A stretch of 5,215 nt of DNA, from contig JAHEEZ010000246.1 of NCBI GenBank assembly GCA_024640445.1, forward strand, positions 1-5,215, read 5' to 3'. Position numbers and translations under genes: made by a program. This stretch comes from Acidobacteriota bacterium (GTDB taxonomy: Bacteria > Acidobacteriota > Blastocatellia > Pyrinomonadales > Pyrinomonadaceae). Each line of letters opens with the position of its first letter. Position 1 is the stretch's first letter. Below are positions 1 through 4,371 of this stretch, in pieces. The notes under the pieces were generated by a model, which made no database searches, was not told where the DNA came from, and saw only the letters and a list, made by a program, of their open reading frames with translations.

Positions 1-423
1 TCCGTGTATCTGCTGCAGAAGCCCGTCCGTCCTGTAACCTGATTCGTCGAACGATTCCACCCGTCTGACCATCGCGTAAAACGTACCGTCCTCTTCCTGT
101 TCGATCCTGACAGATGATCCTCTGTCGCGCCCTTCGACAACGACCTTGATCTGGCCGTTATCCTGCCTTTGTGCCTGCAGGATCCTTCCGATGGTCCCGA
201 CCGTGTAGATCTGCCCGGCCTGCGGCTCATCGACGGTCGCGTCGTGCTGCGTGGCAAGAAAGATCGTCCGGTCGCCCGCCATCGACTGCTCAAGCGCATT
301 GACGGAACTCGGCCGTCCGATCTTAAAAGCGACTTTTGTGAACGGGAAGATCACCACGTCGCGAATGGGCACCATTGGAAAACGTTCGATATCCGACGGC
401 ATTTGGTCAGTAAATTCTTGCAT
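1..423 (-). CDS. lon: Lon protease (endopeptidase La), N-terminal part, truncated by window edge
   Basis: Only the first 141 codons are present; the frame is open to base 1, so the AAA+ and Ser-Lys protease domains lie outside the window. The visible protein is the start of a LON substrate-binding (LAN) domain. Residues 16-28 read PMVPIRDVVIFPF, followed by a phenylalanine-lysine-isoleucine-glycine strand near 33-36 and the DRTIFLATQHDA segment at 51-62, with GTIGRILQ at 77-83 and IKVVVEGRDR at 92-101. This pattern is typical of full-length ATP-dependent Lon, which degrades misfolded and regulatory cytoplasmic proteins. Small LON-domain-only proteins share the fold but usually begin with an LPLFPL-type motif, so they are a less likely alternative. 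The ATG at 423 is chosen because the motif begins 15 residues later, the usual spacing. No strong Shine-Dalgarno precedes it. It lies downstream of ilvA on the same strand, separated by 148 bp that carry a plausible promoter of its own. Confidence 0.85.
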   Translation of the reverse strand, partial: MQEFTDQMPSDIERFPMVPIRDVVIFPFTKVAFKIGRPSSVNALEQSMAGDRTIFLATQHDATVDEPQAGQIYTVGTIGRILQAQRQDNGQIKVVVEGRDRGSSVRIEQEEDGTFYAMVRRVESFDESGYRTDGLLQQIHG

Positions 424-491
424 CTTTTAAGGGTTTCGAGCGGCTAACTTTGTTTTAACCTAACTAAAGTGTGATTAACCGGGATTTCTCA

Positions 492-521
492 ATTTTAGAA
501 CTTTGAATATGCATTTGCCAA
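492..521 (-). promoter_or_regulatory. Putative sigma-70-type promoter for lon
   Basis: Read on the minus strand, TTGGCA (521-516) is followed after 18 bp by TAAAAT (497-492), each matching 5 of 6 positions of the -35 and -10 consensus. Transcription would begin near 485, giving a leader of about 60 nt before the lon ATG. A second, weaker pair, TTGAGA (492-487) and TTTAGT (468-463), also with 18 bp between, overlaps it and cannot be excluded. The rest of 424-571 shows no gene. A weak 5-bp inverted repeat (541-545 with 565-569) just after the ilvA stop is too poor to call a terminator. No CIRCE-like or other heat-shock operator was seen. Confidence 0.4.
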
Positions 522-571
522 CAGAGGCATGGACAAACAACTGGAACCCCCGTTATCACGTCACTCCAGGG

Positions 572-1804
572 TCATTCTTTCCAGTCGCCTTCACCCTGTC
601 TTTCCACCGGATAACCCGATTCTTTCAAAAATGAGATAAGTTCCTGTCCGTGATCCTCATCGCGAACCTCAAGCAGCATCTCCAGGCCGACCCGGCCAAG
701 CGGAGCAAACCACATTGAGCGCTGATGGAAAACCTCGATCACGTTCGCTCCCTTCTGGGCGACCTTCTCGAGCAGCTGAGAGAGATTTCCGGGCCGGTCG
801 TTGATAAGCACCTTGAGAATGATGTAGCGGCCCTGTCGGACAAGTACGTGTTCAAGTATCCTCGCCAGAAGATTGGCGTCGATATTCCCGCCGCAAAGCA
901 CCGCGCAGACATTTTCGTTCTCTGCGATACTGACTTTGCCGGCAAGGATCGCGGCAACGCCGGCGGCGCCCGCCCCTTCGACTACCAGGTGGCTGTCCTG
1001 AACGCAATGAAATATTCCGGCGGCGATCTCTTCCTCGTTCACCTCGACGACCTCATCGACGTTCTCACGAATGATCTCCAGAGGTATCCCGCCCGGCTTC
1101 TTGATCGCAATTCCGTCCGCGATGGTCGAATTGAATGGAACTTCCACCGGCTCACCCGCGGCGAGCGATTTCTTGATCACGGCAATGTTCGAAGCCTCGA
1201 CGCCGACGACCCGGACTCCGGGCTTTAAGGCCTTAATCGCAAGCGAGATCCCGGAAATCACCCCTCCGCCGCCGATAGGCACGATAACCGTGTCGACCTC
1301 CGGAAGTGCCTCGGCAATTTCAACTCCGATCGTACCCTGGCCGGCTATGATCCGCTCGTCATCGAAGGCGTGCACAAAGGTGTAACCGTGCTCCTCCTGC
1401 AGCTGCCTGGCGTACGCGGATGCCTCATCGAAACTACCGCCGTGAAGGATCACATTCCCGCCGAACTGCTTTGTAGCATTAATCTTTGTCAGCGGTGCGT
1501 ATTCCGGAAGGACGATGGTCGACTTGATGTGGTGGAGACTCGCTGCCAGAGCGACCCCCTGGGCGTGATTCCCGGCAGAAGCCGCCACTACGCCTCTCTT
1601 CTTTTCGTCGTCCGAAAGGCTGACGATCTTGTTGTACGCGCCCCGTATCTTGAATGAACCAGCGCGCTGAAGGCACTCGGCTTTCAGGAAGATGTTCGCT
1701 CCAAGATCTTTGGTGAGTTTTCGGTCCGGAAGAACCGGGGTCTCATTGATGATCCCGCTTAGTACCTCGCGGGCATTAAGGATTTGGTCGAGAGTGACGG
1801 CCAT
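572..1804 (-). CDS. ilvA: Threonine ammonia-lyase (threonine dehydratase), single C-terminal ACT domain
   Basis: This is a cytoplasmic PLP enzyme that converts L-threonine to 2-oxobutanoate and ammonia, the first committed step toward isoleucine. In the 410-residue product, the PLP lysine is K52 in AGSFKIRGAYNK (49-60), the SAGNHAQGVA loop lies at 76-85, and the glycine-rich phosphate-binding loop PIGGGGVISG at 176-185. A linker leads to one ACT-like regulatory domain (about 327-400, starting ILKVLINDRPGNLSQLL), the usual layout of the medium-length form. The longer biosynthetic enzyme has two such domains and short TdcB-type enzymes may have none, so isoleucine feedback through this single domain is an inference. 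The ATG at 1804 is preferred over an in-frame upstream start at 1846. The extra 14 residues are not family-like, and a TATAAT box lies inside that extension. No Shine-Dalgarno precedes the ATG. The gene is divergent from the SPFH gene and upstream of lon. Confidence 0.93.
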   Translation of the reverse strand: MAVTLDQILNAREVLSGIINETPVLPDRKLTKDLGANIFLKAECLQRAGSFKIRGAYNKIVSLSDDEKKRGVVAASAGNHAQGVALAASLHHIKSTIVLPEYAPLTKINATKQFGGNVILHGGSFDEASAYARQLQEEHGYTFVHAFDDERIIAGQGTIGVEIAEALPEVDTVIVPIGGGGVISGISLAIKALKPGVRVVGVEASNIAVIKKSLAAGEPVEVPFNSTIADGIAIKKPGGIPLEIIRENVDEVVEVNEEEIAAGIFHCVQDSHLVVEGAGAAGVAAILAGKVSIAENENVCAVLCGGNIDANLLARILEHVLVRQGRYIILKVLINDRPGNLSQLLEKVAQKGANVIEVFHQRSMWFAPLGRVGLEMLLEVRDEDHGQELISFLKESGYPVERQGEGDWKE

Positions 1805-1813
1805 AGACCCAAG

Positions 1814-1819
1814 ATTATA
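1814..1819 (-). promoter_or_regulatory. Putative -10 box (TATAAT) for ilvA
   Basis: A perfect TATAAT on the minus strand ends 9 nt before the ilvA ATG, so transcription would start around 1807 and leave almost no leader. The best -35 at 18 bp spacing is CTGTTA (1843-1838), only 3 of 6 matches. Absence of a Shine-Dalgarno agrees with a leaderless message. A perfect hexamer can arise by chance, so this is a candidate only. Confidence 0.4.
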
Positions 1820-1822
1820 GAT

Positions 1823-1832
1823 GATTCGAATC
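1823..1832. promoter_or_regulatory. 10-bp perfect palindrome, possible operator in the ilvA promoter
   Basis: GATTCGAATC is its own reverse complement. It lies immediately upstream of the ilvA TATAAT box, in the spacer between -10 and -35, where a repressor would block polymerase. It partly abuts a second 6-bp palindrome, CGGCCG (1832-1837). I do not recognise the site as that of any known regulator, and a 10-bp palindrome alone is weak evidence. Confidence 0.25.
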
Positions 1833-1874
1833 GGCCGTAACAGCACGTAACTAAGAGTTTTGCGTGAAATCGGA

Positions 1875-1880
1875 TATAAT
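1875..1880 (+). promoter_or_regulatory. Putative -10 box (TATAAT) for the SPFH gene
   Basis: A perfect TATAAT lies 44 bp before the SPFH ATG, so a transcript starting near 1887 would have a leader of about 38 nt. No good -35 is visible at the standard distance; the best, CTAAGA at 1851-1856 with 18 bp spacing, has 3 of 6 matches. The last two bases of the box form the start of a small dyad, ATGAC-A-GTCAT (1879-1889), which could be an operator over the start site. Confidence 0.4.
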
Positions 1881-1911
1881 GACAGTCATATTGTAACCAG
1901 TTTTAGATAAC

Positions 1912-1918
1912 AGGAGGT
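1912..1918 (+). promoter_or_regulatory. Strong Shine-Dalgarno site of the SPFH gene
   Basis: AGGAGGT is a full anti-16S complement placed 6 nt before the ATG at 1925, which fixes this start codon. It shows that the organism uses Shine-Dalgarno-led initiation for some genes, in contrast to ilvA and mltG here. Confidence 0.8.
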
Positions 1919-1924
1919 CGCGTA

Positions 1925-2977
1925 ATGATCGAGTCTTTGTTTTTGTTCCAGACCGAGGTCGTCTCGCTTGGTGTCTTTTTCTTCATGCTGATGTTCTTCG
2001 CAATCGCGCTGCTCATCGTTGCGTGGAAGACCATCAAGATCGTGCCGCAGTCGTCAGTGCTTCTCATTGAGCGTCTTGGGAGGTTTTCCAGGGTCGCAAA
2101 AAGCGGTCTCAACATAATTGTTCCGTTCTTCGAAAGCCCGCGCGCCGTTTACTGGACGAACTCCAGACCCGGGCAAACATTCATCGACCTGCGCGAACAG
2201 TACATCGATCTTCCACCTCAACCGGTAATCACCAGAGATAATGTCACGATAAATGTCGACTCGGTCGTTTACTGGCAGATCACCGATCCGGCGAAGTCGG
2301 TTTACGAAGTGACCGACCTGGTCGGCGGAATCGTTCAGTTGACGATAACCGGCATGCGCTCCGTGATGGGCGAGATGGACCTTGACCATACTCTTTCCTC
2401 CCGCGACCAGATAAACAGCAAACTCCAGCTGATCCTCGACGAAGCGACCGACAAGTGGGGCGTCAAGGTCACGCGCGTCGATGTGAAGAACATCAATCCT
2501 CCTGAAGATGTCAGGATCACGATGGAGAAGCAGATGACCGCTGAGCGCAACAGGCGCGCGCTTGTCCTTCAGGCGGAAGGAGACAAACAGGCGGCGATCG
2601 CTCGCGCGGAAGGCGAAAAGCAATCTGCCATCATGAGAGCCGAAGGCCAGAAGCAGTCGGCGATCCTTGAGGCTGAGGGTGCGGCGCAGGCCCGCCTGAA
2701 ATCTGCGGAAGCGGAAGCGACTGCGATCGCTCAGATCTCCGGTTCGATCGGCGATCCGGCGAAGACGGCGCAATACCTGATAACCGCTCGATACATCGAT
2801 TCGTTGCGCGATATGACACGGACTCAGAACTCGAAGGTCATCTTCATGCCGACAGAGACTTCCGGCTTGATGTCGACGGTTGGTTCGCTGGGCGAGGTGC
2901 TTGGCATCACCAAAGACAGGGACGAAGACCAACCGGCGAAGCCGGGCTCTCCGCCGCGGCGTGAACTCAACAGATAG
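1925..2977 (+). CDS. SPFH/band-7 domain membrane protein, QmcA/stomatin (paraslipin)-like
   Basis: The 350-residue product is a membrane-anchored scaffold of the stomatin/prohibitin/flotillin superfamily. Such proteins oligomerise in the membrane and influence protease access, lipid domains or envelope stress; the exact role here is unknown. Residues 13-34 form one hydrophobic transmembrane helix. The band-7 domain follows (about 36-210), beginning IKIVPQSSVLLIERLGRF at 37-54. Typical family blocks are GLNIIVPF (61-68), DLREQYIDLPPQPVITRDNV (88-107) and the region ending INPPEDVRITMEKQM (190-204). A charged coiled coil (about 205-270) contains five evenly spaced AEG/AEA units. A conserved-looking segment (278-310) ends in KVIFMPT, and the tail is polar. 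Length and order match bacterial QmcA (about 300-350 residues). QmcA-type genes often sit beside an nfeD gene; none is present here, and a peroxidase gene follows after 99 bp. The start is set by a strong Shine-Dalgarno. An antisense open frame of about 320 codons is a codon-bias shadow. Confidence 0.9.
   Translation: MIESLFLFQTEVVSLGVFFFMLMFFAIALLIVAWKTIKIVPQSSVLLIERLGRFSRVAKSGLNIIVPFFESPRAVYWTNSRPGQTFIDLREQYIDLPPQPVITRDNVTINVDSVVYWQITDPAKSVYEVTDLVGGIVQLTITGMRSVMGEMDLDHTLSSRDQINSKLQLILDEATDKWGVKVTRVDVKNINPPEDVRITMEKQMTAERNRRALVLQAEGDKQAAIARAEGEKQSAIMRAEGQKQSAILEAEGAAQARLKSAEAEATAIAQISGSIGDPAKTAQYLITARYIDSLRDMTRTQNSKVIFMPTETSGLMSTVGSLGEVLGITKDRDEDQPAKPGSPPRRELNR
2573..2713 (+). repeat. 11-residue (33-bp) tandem repeat within the SPFH coiled coil
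   Basis: Within the SPFH protein, Ala-Glu-Gly begins at residues 217, 228, 239 and 250, and a fifth unit, Ala-Glu-Ala, at 261: exactly 11 residues apart each time. The first three units share the pattern AEG-x-KQ-(A/S)-A-I-x-R, with the fourth more diverged. At DNA level the 33-bp units vary at many third positions, so this is an old protein-level repeat, not a recent duplication. Eleven-residue periodicity (hendecad) usually gives a nearly straight or slightly right-handed coiled coil. Short AEG-rich repeats are common in QmcA and stomatin relatives. Confidence 0.8.
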
Positions 2978-2980
2978 ATT

Positions 2981-2989
2981 TGATAGAAT
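2981..2989 (+). promoter_or_regulatory. Possible extended -10 promoter for gpx
   Basis: TGATAGAAT fits the extended -10 pattern TGnTATAAT, with 5 of 6 matches in the hexamer (TAGAAT, 2984-2989). It starts 4 bp after the SPFH stop codon. A weak -35 candidate, GTGAAC (2961-2966, 17 bp spacing), lies inside the SPFH coding end. Transcription would start near 2996, at the base of the stem-loop described separately. This would give gpx a promoter independent of the SPFH gene, but read-through from upstream is equally possible. Confidence 0.3.
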
Positions 2990-2994
2990 TTTCA

Positions 2995-3036
2995 GCTTCG
3001 GAGGTGGCGGATCAGAGATCATGTCATCTCCGAAGC
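2995..3036 (+). other. Strong stem-loop between the SPFH gene and gpx (terminator, attenuator or 5' leader hairpin)
   Basis: GCTTCGGAG (2995-3003) pairs perfectly with CTCCGAAGC (3028-3036). Pairing continues inward for six more pairs including three G-U pairs, giving a stem of up to 15 bp closing a 12-nt loop (3010-3021). The downstream sequence, ATTTCAGTTT, is only moderately T-rich, so as an intrinsic terminator it is imperfect. It may partly terminate the SPFH message, or lie at the 5' end of a gpx message if the nearby extended -10 is used. The gpx Shine-Dalgarno at 3066-3070 is outside the stem. Confidence 0.55.
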
Positions 3037-3065
3037 ATTTCAGTTTAGAGATGTCACTAACTCAC

Positions 3066-3070
3066 GGAGA
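3066..3070 (+). promoter_or_regulatory. Shine-Dalgarno site of gpx
   Basis: GGAGA lies 6 nt before the ATG at 3077, a normal spacing. It supports the start that includes the N-terminal export signal over a later in-frame Met (residue 34), which would give a cytoplasmic protein. Confidence 0.65.
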
Positions 3071-3076
3071 CCTTCT

Positions 3077-3697
3077 ATGAAGAACAAAACAGGTATTCTA
3101 CTTGCGGCGATCATGGCGACGGCCCTTTTCGGCGCGTACGCATTTGGAATCTTTAGTAAGTCCTCGGCAAGCACAATGAAAACTGTGAGCGCGAACTCGA
3201 TCTACGAATTCAGCATGCTGGATATCGACGGTAACAGCGTCAGTCTTAGCAAATACAAGGGACAGGTCGTAATGCTGGTGAACACCGCCAGCAAATGTGG
3301 TTACACTCCGCAATATGAGGGACTGCAGAACATTTACGACAAATACAAAGAAAAGGGGTTCGTGATCCTAGGCTTCCCTGCCAACAATTTCGGAGGACAG
3401 GAGCCCGGAACCAACGAAGAGATCAAGGACTTCTGCACGCTGAAATACAAGGTCAGTTTTCCGATGTTCGCCAAGATTTCCGTCAAGGGCGATGACCAGC
3501 ATCCGCTCTATACATACCTGACGAGCGAAGAGACCGACCCCAAATTCGCGGGAGAGATCTCCTGGAATTTCAACAAATTCCTGGTAGGTCCCGACGGCAA
3601 GATCCTCGCAAGGTTCGCTTCCAAGGAAACTCCTGAAAGCCCGGAAGTGACGAAAGCGATCGAGAAAGCGCTGGATTCGCTTGGCAAAGCCGAATAG
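3077..3697 (+). CDS. Glutathione peroxidase family protein (2-Cys, thioredoxin-type), exported
   Basis: This thiol peroxidase reduces hydrogen peroxide or lipid hydroperoxides. In the 206-residue product, residues 1-6 are basic and 7-25 hydrophobic, with a possible signal peptidase site after SSA (29-31), so the enzyme should act outside the cytoplasm or stay anchored in the membrane. The domain spans about 41-202. The peroxidatic cysteine is C74 in VNTASKCGYT (68-77); it is Cys, not selenocysteine. The FPANNFGGQEPGT block (100-112) supplies Q108, and SWNFNKFLV (162-170) supplies W163 and N164, completing the family's Cys-Gln-Trp-Asn tetrad. C120 in EIKDFC lies 46 residues after C74, the same spacing as the resolving cysteine of yeast Gpx3, so recycling by a thioredoxin-like partner rather than glutathione is likely (inference). 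It follows the SPFH gene on the same strand and ends 8 bp from convergent thpR. BtuE is the E. coli relative. Confidence 0.93.
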   Translation: MKNKTGILLAAIMATALFGAYAFGIFSKSSASTMKTVSANSIYEFSMLDIDGNSVSLSKYKGQVVMLVNTASKCGYTPQYEGLQNIYDKYKEKGFVILGFPANNFGGQEPGTNEEIKDFCTLKYKVSFPMFAKISVKGDDQHPLYTYLTSEETDPKFAGEISWNFNKFLVGPDGKILARFASKETPESPEVTKAIEKALDSLGKAE

Positions 3698-3705
3698 ATG
3701 CGTTG

Positions 3706-4269
3706 TCAGCCGCAAAGTTCTGCGGTGTCGATCACAGAATACTCAGAGCCCGCCGGGGTCAGGATGCTCTCGTAGATGGTTATGCGGGTTATCTCGAATT
3801 CGACGGGCTCGAATTCTGCTGACAGATGGCGTTCCGCAAGCGCCTTCACCGATCCTGGGTCTCTGGAGCGGGCAATTGTCAGGTGAGGTCGAAACCTTTT
3901 TTTCTCACTTTGAAATCCTTCCGGTTCCAGGATCCCTTCAATTCGCTTCTTCATCTCTGCCGACTTACCTCCGTCATCGATCCCCAGCCAGAAGACCTTA
4001 GGAGACGCGGGCCTCGGAAACACACCGGCACCTTTCAGAAAGGCGGAGAACCGCGAGCTTTCAGAGGCTGTCTCCGAAACCGCGGCCTTCACCAAACTGA
4101 TCTGCTCCGGGGAGCAGTCCCCGAAGAAACTCAAGGTCAAATGAAGGTTCGCCGGGGCGACCCACTTCACATTGGCGTCCCCGAACTCATCGCGCAGGCG
4201 CCGGACATGATCGCCGGCAGCGGAACGCGCGTTCTCGGAAAGATCGACGGCTGCAAACACTCTTTTCAT
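3706..4269 (-). CDS. thpR: RNA 2',3'-cyclic phosphodiesterase (2'-5' RNA ligase family, ThpR)
   Basis: This is a small cytoplasmic enzyme of the 2H phosphoesterase superfamily. Members hydrolyse RNA 2',3'-cyclic phosphates to 2'-phosphates and, in vitro, join some tRNA halves by 2'-5' bonds. The 187-residue length is typical. Both catalytic HxTx motifs are present: HLTL at 43-46, inside VAPANLHLTLSFFGD, and HLTI at 129-132, inside RFRPHLTIARSR. The N-terminus MKRVFAAVDL (1-10) matches the usual family start, so the ATG at 4269 is chosen. The frame stays open upstream to a TTG at 4353, but that would add 28 basic, non-family residues. No strong Shine-Dalgarno is visible; only AGAAG lies close before the ATG, and a GGAGG is too far upstream (23 nt). 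The 3' end faces gpx across 8 bp, and the 5' end is divergent from mltG. Confidence 0.92.
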   Translation of the reverse strand: MKRVFAAVDLSENARSAAGDHVRRLRDEFGDANVKWVAPANLHLTLSFFGDCSPEQISLVKAAVSETASESSRFSAFLKGAGVFPRPASPKVFWLGIDDGGKSAEMKKRIEGILEPEGFQSEKKRFRPHLTIARSRDPGSVKALAERHLSAEFEPVEFEITRITIYESILTPAGSEYSVIDTAELCG

Positions 4270-4332
4270 ATGCTTCTTTTCGGCAACTTGAGCCTCCGAC
4301 TGCAGGCGGCGGCGTTTAATGGTTTCGGCCGA

Positions 4333-4362
4333 TTGCCCGATACGGCAGTTCAAGGCTAAACT
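4333..4362 (+). promoter_or_regulatory. Putative promoter for mltG, near-leaderless
   Basis: TTGCCC (4333-4338, 4 of 6 matches) and TAAACT (4357-4362, 4 of 6 matches) are 18 bp apart. The -10 ends 9 nt before the mltG ATG, so transcription would start about 3 nt before it. No Shine-Dalgarno is present in this gap, which agrees with a leaderless message. The match is modest. The remaining gap to thpR (4270-4332) holds no recognisable thpR promoter. Confidence 0.3.
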
Positions 4363-4371
4363 TCACTCTTT

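Noticed and set aside
169..447. 92-codon plus-strand open frame over the lon start
   Set aside because: It is antisense to the LON domain and to the putative lon leader, with no motif of its own.
541..569. Possible terminator after ilvA (CTGGA at 541-545 with TCCAG at 565-569)
   Set aside because: The stem is only 5 bp with a 19-nt loop, and the following minus-strand TTGTTTGT is not a clean T tract.
725..1228. 167-codon plus-strand open frame opposite ilvA, and smaller ones at 1071-1385 and 1370-1657
   Set aside because: They lie entirely antisense to a well-conserved enzyme and have no recognisable motifs or family similarity that I can see.
2594..2730. Two GCGATCGC octamers (2594-2601 and 2723-2730), resembling the cyanobacterial HIP1 repeat
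   Set aside because: Both fall in Ala-Ile-Ala codons of the SPFH coiled coil, there are only two in the window, and nothing else points to a cyanobacterium.
2054..3022. 322-codon open frame on the minus strand, antisense to the SPFH gene
   Set aside because: Its translation is rich in Arg, Leu and Asp with no recognisable domain, while the plus strand encodes a clear band-7 protein. It is the usual shadow from codon bias.
4270..4353. Longer thpR product starting at TTG 4353
   Set aside because: It would add 28 residues absent from the family, has no Shine-Dalgarno, and the ATG at 4269 gives the standard N-terminus.
3826..4359. 177-codon plus-strand open frame opposite thpR
   Set aside because: thpR has both HxTx motifs on the minus strand; the antisense product has no recognisable feature.
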